Origin: an uncultured Eubacterium sp.
GTDB taxonomy: Bacteria; Bacillota; Clostridia; Lachnospirales; Lachnospiraceae
Assembly: GCA_934316845.1 (NCBI GenBank)
Contig: CAKRDZ010000012.1
Location: forward strand, 16,877-80,876
Reading direction: 5' to 3'
Length of the DNA: 64,000 nt
The translations under genes and the position numbers were made by a program. This document shows, piece after piece, positions 26,850-34,445 of the stretch. The first letter of the stretch is position 1. Each line of letters starts with the position of its first letter. Under the pieces are notes generated by a model. The model saw only the letters and a program-made list of their open reading frames with translations, searched no databases and was not told the origin of the DNA.

Positions 26850-27197
26850 TTATGTACGCAACGCCAGGCTCACTTCTAATCCCTGATTGATCCTTCTCAT
26901 CACCGTCTCATCCAGATGGCAGACTTTCTCCCGCAATCGTGATTTATCTATCGTTCTTACTTGTTCCAGCAAAATAACAGAATCTTTTACAATCCCATAA
27001 TCTGCTGAATTTAACGCAATATGCGTCGGAAGTTTTGCCTTATTCATTTTGGATGTGATCGCCGCGCAGATCACCGTCGGACTATATCGGTTTCCCATAT
27101 CATTCTGTATAATTAAAACCGGTCGTACGCCACCTTGTTCGGAGCCCACAACCGGTCTTAAGTCTGCATAATAAATGTCGCCTCGTTTAACCACCAT
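26850..27197 (-). CDS. mazF: MazF/PemK-type mRNA interferase (EndoA-like toxin)
   Basis: A 115-residue endoribonuclease of standard length. GDIYYADLRPVVGSEQGGVRPVLIIQND holds the core with the catalytic Arg, and AAITSKMNKAKLPTHI holds the catalytic Thr-Ser. In Bacillus the equivalent ndoA follows alr and its antitoxin ndoAI. Here alr is also upstream, but the 360 bases between hold no antitoxin gene of the usual size, only a foldback element, a dyad and a 23-codon frame. So the toxin is either controlled by an unlinked antitoxin or has lost its partner. Clade members without adjacent antitoxin are known in Lachnospiraceae from general experience. Confidence 0.92.
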   Translation of the reverse strand: MVVKRGDIYYADLRPVVGSEQGGVRPVLIIQNDMGNRYSPTVICAAITSKMNKAKLPTHIALNSADYGIVKDSVILLEQVRTIDKSRLREKVCHLDETVMRRINQGLEVSLALRT

Positions 27198-27256
27198 GGT
27201 ACATACCCCTCGTTCTTTTTACTTCCCTATGTAATACAGGATTAGATTTTACTTTC

Positions 27257-27292
27257 ATACCACAAGCCGCCTTCCGGTTGCTATCGTGGTAT
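27257..27292. promoter_or_regulatory. Dyad upstream of mazF
   Basis: ATACCAC (27257-27263) and GTGGTAT (27286-27292) are perfect 7-bp arms around a GC-rich centre with further partial pairing (GCCGCC/GGTT). It lies about 60 bases before the mazF start and could be an operator or a leader hairpin. On the minus strand a 23-codon frame starts in it (ATG at 27258) and ends across the mazF start codon. Confidence 0.4.
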
Positions 27293-27347
27293 ACTCCTAT
27301 TATTACCAATATACGTGAGTTTATACCGTGTGTTAGTTATTTATTAT

Positions 27348-27553
27348 AGTAACGTAACTATTCAGGATCTAATGTATGGAAATCAATGAATCGTCGTGCT
27401 TGCACGTAACAGACTTTGATTTCCATACATTGAGATCCTAATAGGGCTCCCCCTCCATATATGAGCATTTTTAGCCTTGTCAAAGGCGAGAAAGAACACG
27501 AAGTGTTCGAAATGCGAATGTGGGGGAGGGGCGTCCTGAATAATTACGTAGTA
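27348..27553. mobile_element. MITE-like foldback element, copy A (long)
   Basis: Terminal inverted repeats ACGTAACTATTCAGGA (27352-27367) and TCCTGAATAATTACGT (27534-27549) match at 15 of 16 positions and are flanked by AGTA on both sides (27348-27351, 27550-27553), a possible 4-bp target duplication. Inside are a 22-bp nested inverted repeat (27364-27386 with 27415-27439) and a right part sharing about 55 bp with copy B, centred on AAAGAACACGAAGTGTTCGA. No open frame is credible. It begins 5 bases after the alr stop. The remaining gap 27198-27347 holds only the mazF dyad and ribosome site. Confidence 0.7.
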
Positions 27554-27557
27554 ACTA

Positions 27558-28694
27558 TTATATGTACTTTCTCGGTACACGATCTGTAATGCTGCATATA
27601 TATTCATAATTGAAAGAATGTGCCAGATCTGCCACTTCCTCCACGCTGATACGCCGGGAACCGTCCTGGCCGATCAGTGTCACCACATCACCAACTTTTA
27701 CCTCCGGAATGTCTGTTACATCGATCATAAACTGATCCATACAGATCCGTCCGACAATCGGCGCATAACATCCCCTCACAAGAACTCTGCCTTTTCCGGA
27801 CAGATCTCTCTTGACACCATCTGCATATCCTACCGGGATCGTAGCGATCACGCTCTCGCGCTCTGCCGTAAAGGTTCCACCATAACTGACACTGGTTCCT
27901 GCGTGAATGGTCTTAACATGAACCACTTCGGTTTTCCACGATAGTGCCGGGCGGAGCGGTACATTTTTCTCCATTTCATCCGAAGGAAACAAACCATAGG
28001 TCGTTATCCCGGAACGCACCATGTCCAGGTACGTAGCAGGCATCCGCAGTATCGAAGCACTGTTTGCCGCATGGGCAACCGGAATCTCTACACCTCTTTT
28101 TTGAAGTTCATGGCGAAAGATCTGAAATTTTTCAAACGGCTCTTTCAGCCACTGCGTAGATATTTCATCTGCTCTGGCAAAATGTGTAAAAATTCCTTCC
28201 AGTTCAATGCCCGGAAGTTTCGAAATCGCATAGATAACCTCGATATTATCTTTGACCGGCTGAAATCCAATGCGGCTCATCCCGGTATCTATTTTGATAT
28301 GAATCTTTGCGTTCTTTCCGAGACGCACTGCCTCTTCACTGAGCGCCTTCGCCATCTCATAACTGTATACCGCCTGGGAAATATCATTTTGGATCAAGTC
28401 TTCATACCAGATTTTTCCAGTATGTCCCAGGATCAATATCATCTTGGTGACACCGGCCTTTCGAAGTTTTAACGCCTCTTCCATGATCGCGACACCGTAC
28501 GCATCGACTTCGTCCTTTAACGCCTCTGCCACTTCGATATCGCCATGACCGTAAGCATTTGCTTTCACAATTGCCATGATCTTTACTTTATTTCCTACTT
28601 TTTCCCGCTCACAGCGGATATTATGTTTTATCGCTTCCAGATCAATCTCTACATATGTCCGGTCATATTTTTTCTTTTCCACTAATTCGTCCAT
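27558..28694 (-). CDS. alr: Alanine racemase
   Basis: A 378-residue PLP enzyme that interconverts L- and D-alanine for peptidoglycan. The PLP lysine is in MAIVKANAYGHGD near the N-terminus, the catalytic Tyr in SVSYGGTFTAE. ARADE and RICMDQFMIDVTDIP are further conserved blocks. Start at MDELVEKKK, with GGAG just before it; an upstream ATG four codons earlier lies inside the nnr stop region and is also possible. It is the last gene before the foldback element and mazF. Confidence 0.93.
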   Translation of the reverse strand: MDELVEKKKYDRTYVEIDLEAIKHNIRCEREKVGNKVKIMAIVKANAYGHGDIEVAEALKDEVDAYGVAIMEEALKLRKAGVTKMILILGHTGKIWYEDLIQNDISQAVYSYEMAKALSEEAVRLGKNAKIHIKIDTGMSRIGFQPVKDNIEVIYAISKLPGIELEGIFTHFARADEISTQWLKEPFEKFQIFRHELQKRGVEIPVAHAANSASILRMPATYLDMVRSGITTYGLFPSDEMEKNVPLRPALSWKTEVVHVKTIHAGTSVSYGGTFTAERESVIATIPVGYADGVKRDLSGKGRVLVRGCYAPIVGRICMDQFMIDVTDIPEVKVGDVVTLIGQDGSRRISVEEVADLAHSFNYEYICSITDRVPRKYI

Positions 28695-28695
28695 G

Positions 28696-30177
28696 TCATT
28701 CTCCATTCTGGTGAATTCTCTGAAGGGAATCGATCAGATCACGCGCCATCATCCCGTGTTCACCATATTTTTCTTTGTATCTGTCGCCTGCCAGTCCATG
28801 CAGATAAACAGCGGCCTTCGCCGCCTCAAACCAGGACATCCCCTGTGCAGCAAGGCCGCCGATCGCTCCGGCAAGCACATCACCGCTTCCTCCGGTCGCC
28901 ATACCGCTGTTTCCGGAAATATTGACATAACACTCGTTTCCATCACTCACACAGGTTCTGGCATCCTTTCCAACGACAATACCGCCTTGTTCCTCTGCAA
29001 ACTGCTTTACCTTTTGTAAAAAATCTTCTTTTAATTCCGCCATCGTCCAGCCGGAGATCGTGCAGAACTCCTTCGGATGCGGCGTCAGAATCCACGGTGC
29101 CTTCGCCTTTTGCAGCTGTTCGCGGGTACACATCGTAATCCCATCGCCATCCAGCACAATGGGTTTGTCAAAATTTTCCAGTGTATATTGTACCAGCTTT
29201 TTTGCAGTCTCACCGGTTCCAAGTCCCGGCCCCAGTACGATCACATCCGCAAATGCCAGTCCTTTGGCAAGTGCATCCTCGTCTTCGTACGTATCTGTCA
29301 GTGCTTCCGGAAGCATCGTCAAGATCATCTGCCGGTTTTCCGACGCCGACAGCACTTTTACCAGTCCTGCCCCCATCCGGTATGCCGCTTTTGCTGCAAA
29401 AACAGCCGCACCACACATATTTTTACTGCCGCCGATCACAAGAACATGCCCAAACGTCCCTTTATGTCCATCCGGCTTTCTTTGCGGCAGACAGTTTTCC
29501 ATATCTTTTTTATCATAATAGTACGCCGGATTTTCTATCGCCTCATAACTGCAGGCAGGATATCCGATATCACCGATGACAACGTTTCCCGCATACCCGC
29601 ATCCCGGATAAAGAACCAGGCCGAGTTTATTGACTCCAAACGTAACAGTGGTTTCTGCTTTTACCGCCACTCCAAGGACTTTCCCGGTATCTCCATGGAT
29701 CCCCGATGGGATGTCAATAGCAAAAATCCGTTTCTGCGACCGGTTCATCTGCTCGATCATTGCCCGGTACACGCCCTCAACCGGCCGGTTCAATCCCACT
29801 CCAAAAAGTCCGTCTACAAGGATCGGATATTCTGCCGAATCCACTTCCGCCGCCGTAACCGCCTCGACATCAGACGCCGCGGCCAGCCGCAGTTGTAAAA
29901 ACAGATCTTCGGACATCCGGGATGTCTCACCTACAAGCACGATTGCCGTATGATACCCCTGCTGTTTTAATATTCTTGCCGCCGCGACAGCATCGCCTCC
30001 GTTATTGCCGCATCCGCAGACAAATAAAATGCCTTCGTCTATACGGATTGACTGACTGATCACCGAAGATAATATGGTTGCCGCTTTTTCCATCAAAACC
30101 GTACCGGGAAAGCCCACTTCCTGTATTGCATGTTCATCCAGCTGTTTTGCCTGTTTTGCTGTAAATAAATATTGCAT
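28696..30177 (-). CDS. nnr: Bifunctional NAD(P)H-hydrate epimerase/dehydratase
   Basis: A 493-residue fusion that repairs hydrated NAD(P)H. The N-terminal YjeF epimerase domain (about 1-210) carries FVCGCGNNGGDAVAAARIL and AIDIPSGIHGDTG. The C-terminal ribokinase-like ADP-dependent dehydratase (about 225-490) carries GHVLVIGGSKNMCGAAVFAA, VLDGDGITM, TPHPKEF and NSGMATGGSGDVLAGAIG. Start at MQYLFTAKQ with GAGGTGG upstream. Fusion of both activities is usual in bacteria. Order acpS-nnr-alr-mazF is conserved in many Clostridia. Confidence 0.95.
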   Translation of the reverse strand: MQYLFTAKQAKQLDEHAIQEVGFPGTVLMEKAATILSSVISQSIRIDEGILFVCGCGNNGGDAVAAARILKQQGYHTAIVLVGETSRMSEDLFLQLRLAAASDVEAVTAAEVDSAEYPILVDGLFGVGLNRPVEGVYRAMIEQMNRSQKRIFAIDIPSGIHGDTGKVLGVAVKAETTVTFGVNKLGLVLYPGCGYAGNVVIGDIGYPACSYEAIENPAYYYDKKDMENCLPQRKPDGHKGTFGHVLVIGGSKNMCGAAVFAAKAAYRMGAGLVKVLSASENRQMILTMLPEALTDTYEDEDALAKGLAFADVIVLGPGLGTGETAKKLVQYTLENFDKPIVLDGDGITMCTREQLQKAKAPWILTPHPKEFCTISGWTMAELKEDFLQKVKQFAEEQGGIVVGKDARTCVSDGNECYVNISGNSGMATGGSGDVLAGAIGGLAAQGMSWFEAAKAAVYLHGLAGDRYKEKYGEHGMMARDLIDSLQRIHQNGE

Positions 30178-30185
30178 ATGCCACC

Positions 30186-30587
30186 TCACTCTTCGTCATA
30201 AAGGGGCTGCAATGCGGCCTCTTTTTCATCAGTTGCCACGACAAATGCCGTAACTTCGTTTTTGGTATTCGTTATACTGATATGCATCTGGGTAATCCCC
30301 AGTCTCTCTGCCATCTTTTTTGCCTTTCCATATAACCGCACATACGGCTCATCCAGTTCTCCCCGAAGCACCTCAATCTCTCTTGGCTCACACTGGTAAA
30401 AGCCGGTACGAAATGCCTTTGCCACCGCCTCTTTGGCAGCAAAATCGGAGGCTTTCCGCACTTTGTGTCCTGCAAACTGGGCAATCTCTCCCGGAGTATA
30501 GGTTCTTTCCACAAAATGTCCGCTCCGTTCACACGCCCGCATCACCCTCGCTATCTCTATCGTATCGATTCCAATACCCAGAATCAT
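30186..30587 (-). CDS. acpS: Holo-[acyl carrier protein] synthase
   Basis: A 133-residue enzyme that transfers 4'-phosphopantetheine from CoA to the acyl carrier protein. GIGIDTIEIARV at the start and SDFAAKEAVAKAFRTG are the Mg/CoA-binding signatures. Start at MILGIGIDTIE with AGAGG before it; the frame runs further upstream without a ribosome site. The acidic C-terminal tail (ATDEKEAALQPLYDEE) is slightly longer than usual. Confidence 0.95.
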   Translation of the reverse strand: MILGIGIDTIEIARVMRACERSGHFVERTYTPGEIAQFAGHKVRKASDFAAKEAVAKAFRTGFYQCEPREIEVLRGELDEPYVRLYGKAKKMAERLGITQMHISITNTKNEVTAFVVATDEKEAALQPLYDEE

Positions 30588-30621
30588 AATATGCCTCTTT
30601 TCTATCTCTTTGCTATTTCTA

Positions 30622-31212
30622 TCATTTATAATGGTCAAATACATTCATTACTTCGCGTCCAAGCAGGGCATGCATCAACCCATACGTCTGATCCACGCTC
30701 TCTTCCAATTCTACTTTATCCGCCACCTTCTGCTTAAGTTCCGCACGCTGCACCTCGATATCCTGTGTCAGTTCCTGCAGATATTCTTCCCGCTCTTTCA
30801 GTTTTCCATAGCAGTAGGTAATGGACACGATAAGAAGTTCCTCATTGGCCTTTCGGATTTCATAAGGCACCTCCATAAGCCGGTCACTTTCTTCTTCAAT
30901 CTTCTGCTTTATTTCGGTCAGCATTTTTTTCTGTTTATCCTTTTTCCGGTCATTTCCCGTATCATTCATCCCGGATACGATTGCATCCATCAATTTTTTC
31001 TTGCCTTTTCGCAGTTCTTTAATCTCATTAACCAGTTTTCCCTGTTCTTTTAACAGCTCATTGCAGTTTTTTTCCAGACGTTTCACTTCTTCCGGTTTAT
31101 TTCCACCGGGAAACAGTTTATGCCAGCGCTCGTCCAAAACAAGGATGGGAAGTTTTTTCCCATGCACCAGCTGCTGCAATGGTGGCAGTTGATCTTTCCT
31201 GCCTCTTGCCAT
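30622..31212 (-). CDS. Coiled-coil protein of unknown function
   Basis: A 196-residue, highly charged soluble protein starting MARGRKDQLPPLQQLVHGKK. Residues about 45-185 are rich in Lys, Glu and Leu with heptad character (KRLEKNCNELLKEQGKLVNE; KLKEREEYLQELTQDIEVQR), so a long coiled coil is likely. No enzymatic or DNA-binding motif is seen. It lies between rex and acpS on the same strand with short gaps, so it is probably co-transcribed with rex. I recognise no family symbol. Confidence 0.7.
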   Translation of the reverse strand: MARGRKDQLPPLQQLVHGKKLPILVLDERWHKLFPGGNKPEEVKRLEKNCNELLKEQGKLVNEIKELRKGKKKLMDAIVSGMNDTGNDRKKDKQKKMLTEIKQKIEEESDRLMEVPYEIRKANEELLIVSITYCYGKLKEREEYLQELTQDIEVQRAELKQKVADKVELEESVDQTYGLMHALLGREVMNVFDHYK

Positions 31213-31232
31213 ATACACCGCCCCCTTCTTTT

Positions 31233-31865
31233 TTACTTATCTTTCTCTGACAAACGATAAGAAAGCCGCATCAAACTCTCTGCCAGATGAACATTTTCTA
31301 CCACAACATGTGATGGCACTTTCAGATCCGTAGAGGCAAAATTCCAAAATGCTTCCACTCCGACTTCCGCCAGTCTCCCGGCAATCCTTGATGCCTGATC
31401 CTTGGGAACCGTGAGCGCCGCAATATGTACCGGATGTTCTTTTACAAACTTTTCGATATCCTCAATGGAATAAACCGGGATATCGTTTATCTTTTTCCCA
31501 ATTTTTTCCGGATCTATATCAAATATCCCCGCCATCTGAAATCCACGTTTCGTAAAACCTCCATAATTTGCCAATGCCTGTCCCAGATTGCCGGCTCCGA
31601 TAATGATCACATTATAATTATGTTCGAGTCCCAGTATTTTTCCAATTTCATCGTGAAGATAACTTACATTATATCCATATCCCTGCTGCCCGAATCCGCC
31701 AAAATTATTGAAATCCTGCCGGATCTGGGAAGCCGTTACATTCATTTTTTTACTTAATTCATGCGATGAAATCCGGTCAATTCCCTTTTCAAGCAATTCA
31801 CTCAGGTATCTGTAATATCTTGGAAGACGCTTGATTACCGCAGATGATATTTTCTTTTCTTCCAA
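31233..31865 (-). CDS. rex: Redox-sensing transcriptional repressor Rex
   Basis: A 210-residue repressor that senses NADH/NAD+. The N-terminal winged helix (about 1-80) includes ISSHELSKKMNVTASQIRQD and FGGFGQQGYGYNV. The Rossmann domain has VIIIGAGNLGQALANYGGF and FDIDPEKIGKK. The start codon is TTG (31865) with GGAGG eight bases upstream; no ATG fits. The leader contains the foldback element copy B. In Clostridia Rex represses fermentation and reductive pathways until NADH rises. Confidence 0.95.
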   Translation of the reverse strand: MEEKKISSAVIKRLPRYYRYLSELLEKGIDRISSHELSKKMNVTASQIRQDFNNFGGFGQQGYGYNVSYLHDEIGKILGLEHNYNVIIIGAGNLGQALANYGGFTKRGFQMAGIFDIDPEKIGKKINDIPVYSIEDIEKFVKEHPVHIAALTVPKDQASRIAGRLAEVGVEAFWNFASTDLKVPSHVVVENVHLAESLMRLSYRLSEKDK

Positions 31866-31886
31866 TGTGCCAACCTCCGTTACGTC

Positions 31887-31968
31887 CGTAACTATTCAGG
31901 GTCCCGCCCAATATTCGCATTTTCGAACACTTCGTGTTCTTTGCAGACATCAACCCTGAATAGTTACG
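31887..31968. mobile_element. MITE-like foldback element, copy B (short), in the rex leader
   Basis: Perfect 16-bp inverted repeats CGTAACTATTCAGGGT (31887-31902) and ACCCTGAATAGTTACG (31953-31968) enclose 50 bp. On the minus strand the part AAAGAACACGAAGTGTTCGA and the following bases up to the inverted repeat match copy A (27490-27549) with few differences. It is a shorter family member in opposite orientation. It lies between the rex -10 box and the rex ribosome site. Confidence 0.75.
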
Positions 31969-31977
31969 TTTTTGTAT

Positions 31978-31983
31978 ATTATA
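31978..31983 (-). promoter_or_regulatory. -10 box of the rex promoter
   Basis: TATAAT on the minus strand (31983-31978); the -35 at 17 bp (TTTTTT) is poor. The transcript would start near 31971, right at the outer repeat of foldback copy B. The divergent abcF gene has TATACT at 32031-32036 on the plus strand. Confidence 0.5.
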
Positions 31984-32068
31984 CTACATTTTCTTTTATA
32001 AAAAAAGATGTAAAAATCAACTTTTTATGCTATACTGTCTTTAGCAAATATTTTGATTGGAGAATGTT

Positions 32069-34000
32069 ATGATATTAGCTTGTAACCATATAGAAAAAAA
32101 GTTTAATGACGAAACGCTCTTTTCCGACGTTTCTTTTCATATCAATGAACACGAATGTACCGCTCTTGTGGGCGTCAATGGCACCGGAAAAACCACACTC
32201 CTTCGAATCATCGTCGGAGAACTTCCGGCAGACAGCGGCGATGTCATCCTGGCAAAGGACACTTCTGTCGGCTATCTTCCCCAGCAGCAGGGGTATCATT
32301 CGGACAAAAGTATCTATGATGAATTGTGGGAAGTGAAAAAGGACATTGTCGCTCTCGAACGCGAGATCCGCACGATGGAAGAAACGATGCAGACTGCTTC
32401 CGGCGATGAATTAAACACCCTTTTGGAGCGCTATCACCGGATGCAGACCGAATTTGAAGCAAAGGACGGCTATGCGTGCAAAAGCCAGATCATGGGAATC
32501 ATCAACGGACTAGGCTTTGTCGGGAATGATGTTGACAAATCGATCAACACCCTGTCCGGCGGGCAGAAAACGCGTGTAGCACTCGGAAAACTCCTTCTCC
32601 TTGAGCCGGATCTTCTGATCCTCGACGAGCCGACCAACCACCTTGACCTCGCTTCGATTCAATGGCTGGAGACGTATCTTTCCAATTACAAGGGAAGTGT
32701 CCTGATCGTATCGCATGACCGCTATTTTCTTGACCGTATCGCCGACAAAGTAGTTGAACTTGACCACGGCAAAGCAACGGTTTTCAAAGGTAATTACAGC
32801 GACTATGCGCAGAAAAAGGAACTTTTGCGCCGTGATGCGATCAAACAATATGAAAATTATCAGCAGACGGTACGCCATCAGGAACAGGTCATTGAAAAAC
32901 TGCGCTCTTTTAACCGTGAAAAGTCAATCAAACGGGCAGAAAGCCGCGAAAAAATGTTGGAAAAAATGACACCGGTGGACAAGCCGGTAACAGAGCAGAA
33001 ATCAATGCATTTTTCCCTCGTTCCGGAAAAAGAAAGCGGAAAAGATGTTTTGCGTGTGGAAAATTTTGGAAAATCTTTTGGCAGCTTACATCTTTTTCAG
33101 GGTGTCTCCTTTGAATTGTTCCGTGGAGAACGCGTTGCTTTGATCGGGAAAAACGGAACCGGCAAAACAACTCTTCTCAAAATGCTCTGCGAACTGGAAT
33201 CTCCGGATCAGGGTACTGCCGTCTTTGGCACAAACGTGGAACTTGGCTATTACGACCAGGAGCACAATGTACTGCACGAAGAAAAAACGATTTTTGACGA
33301 GATCCACGATGACTACCCGGATCTCAACAATACAAAAATCCGCAATGTCCTCGCCGCCTTCCTCTTTACCGGGGATGACGTCTACAAAAAGATCTCACTT
33401 CTTTCCGGGGGAGAAAAAGGGCGTGTCTCCCTGGCAAAACTTATGCTCTCCAAAGCCAATCTCCTGCTCCTCGACGAGCCGACCAACCACTTGGACATCG
33501 ACTCCAAAGAAATTCTGGAAGATGCTTTGAATCATTATACCGGAACGGTCTTATACGTATCGCATGACCGCTATTTTATCCAGAAAACCGCTACCCGGAT
33601 CCTGGATCTGACCAATGAACATATTCTTTCGTACGATGGAAATTACGACTATTATCTGGCAAAGAAGGATCTTGTCGAAAGCCGTTATCTTGACAGCACA
33701 TCAGAATCCGCGCCAAAAGCGGAGGCTCCGTCTACCGCCAAACTTGACTGGAAGGAACAGAAAGAGCGGGAAGCCAAGAAACGAAAAATTGAATCTGCGT
33801 ATGAAAAAGCAGAAAATGAAATCCAGAAATTGGAAGAACTTATCGAAGAAACCGATGCCCAGATTGCCCTTCCGGAGTACGCTTCGGACGTTGCAAAATT
33901 AACCGAATTGTCAAAGCAGAAGGAGCAGTACGAGGAAGAACTCGAAACCGCGATGGAGGAATGGGAAAAAGCGGCGCAGGCGTTGGAAGAATTGGAGTAA
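32069..34000 (+). CDS. ABC-F family ATPase (ribosome-associated)
   Basis: A 643-residue soluble protein with two ABC domains and no membrane spans. Domain 1: Walker A GVNGTGKTTLL, signature LSGGQKTRVALGKL, Walker B LLILDEPTNHLD. The linker (about 225-310) is rich in charged helices. Domain 2: Walker A GKNGTGKTTLL, signature LSGGEKGRVSLAKL, Walker B LLLLDEPTNHLD. The C-terminal coiled coil is about 560-643. ABC-F proteins act on the ribosome E site as translation factors or antibiotic-protection proteins; which of these is unclear. Start at the ATG with GGAGAATGTT upstream. A broken second copy lies at 37117-37212. Confidence 0.92.
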   Translation: MILACNHIEKKFNDETLFSDVSFHINEHECTALVGVNGTGKTTLLRIIVGELPADSGDVILAKDTSVGYLPQQQGYHSDKSIYDELWEVKKDIVALEREIRTMEETMQTASGDELNTLLERYHRMQTEFEAKDGYACKSQIMGIINGLGFVGNDVDKSINTLSGGQKTRVALGKLLLLEPDLLILDEPTNHLDLASIQWLETYLSNYKGSVLIVSHDRYFLDRIADKVVELDHGKATVFKGNYSDYAQKKELLRRDAIKQYENYQQTVRHQEQVIEKLRSFNREKSIKRAESREKMLEKMTPVDKPVTEQKSMHFSLVPEKESGKDVLRVENFGKSFGSLHLFQGVSFELFRGERVALIGKNGTGKTTLLKMLCELESPDQGTAVFGTNVELGYYDQEHNVLHEEKTIFDEIHDDYPDLNNTKIRNVLAAFLFTGDDVYKKISLLSGGEKGRVSLAKLMLSKANLLLLDEPTNHLDIDSKEILEDALNHYTGTVLYVSHDRYFIQKTATRILDLTNEHILSYDGNYDYYLAKKDLVESRYLDSTSESAPKAEAPSTAKLDWKEQKEREAKKRKIESAYEKAENEIQKLEELIEETDAQIALPEYASDVAKLTELSKQKEQYEEELETAMEEWEKAAQALEELE

Positions 34001-34015
34001 TTTCAAAAATAATCA

Positions 34016-34044
34016 TTGACACACGAATACATTTACTGTATTAT
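34016..34044 (+). promoter_or_regulatory. Strong promoter of the T-box/metS cassette
   Basis: TTGACA (34016-34021), 17 bases, TATTAT (34039-34044), starting only 16 bases after the abcF stop codon. Transcription would begin near 34051. Confidence 0.8.
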
Positions 34045-34061
34045 AGTAAAATATATATCAA

Positions 34062-34347
34062 AGGCTGTGAAGAGAAAAGTAGGTAGTTAGATATGTTACA
34101 GAGAGCCTGATAAGCTGAGAACAGGTACAGAAGGAACTACTGAAAATGGTCTCGGAGCTGCGCACCGAAGCTGTTATGCCAAGGCTGCGACGGGTGCTCC
34201 CGTTATAGAGATAGACTATCGATGAATCATTTCTCGTCCGTAGTTGATAAGGCTTATATCGTGAGGTGTAAGTGAATTTGGGGTGGTAACACGAAGCATA
34301 CGCTCTCGTCCCTGAAAAAGAAATTTTTCAGAGAGGAGGGCTTTTTT
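34062..34347 (+). ncRNA. T-box riboswitch (methionine tRNA sensing)
   Basis: The leader has the layout of a T-box. Stem I runs from AAGGCTGTGAAGAG with AGAGAGCC to the specifier strand ACTGAAAATGGTCTC, where ATG at 34146-34148 fits the methionine codon. Next come a GACGGG/CCCGTT stem (34189-34205) and the T-box motif GGGTGGTAACACG (34281-34293). A terminator stem (34302-34341, 16 of 18 pairs) ends in six T (34342-34347). Uncharged tRNA-Met would stabilise the antiterminator and allow transcription of the synthetase gene behind it. The codon match to the downstream gene supports the call. The gap 34001-34445 is filled by this leader and its promoter. Confidence 0.9.
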
Positions 34348-34445
34348 CATGCAAAAAAACGGAAGTAACCGCAAATATATGTTGTAAATAAACAGCATAA
34401 AAACGAAGTTATCACAACAAAATTCAAAGAAATGAGGGAAATAAA

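Noticed and set aside
27383..27607. Small minus-strand frame of 74 codons as a missing MazE antitoxin
   Set aside because: It starts inside alr in another frame and runs through the foldback element; composition and motifs do not fit an antitoxin.
34062..34347. SAM riboswitch before the methionyl-tRNA synthetase
   Set aside because: The T-box motif, specifier ATG and antiterminator layout explain the leader; no SAM-I core is visible.
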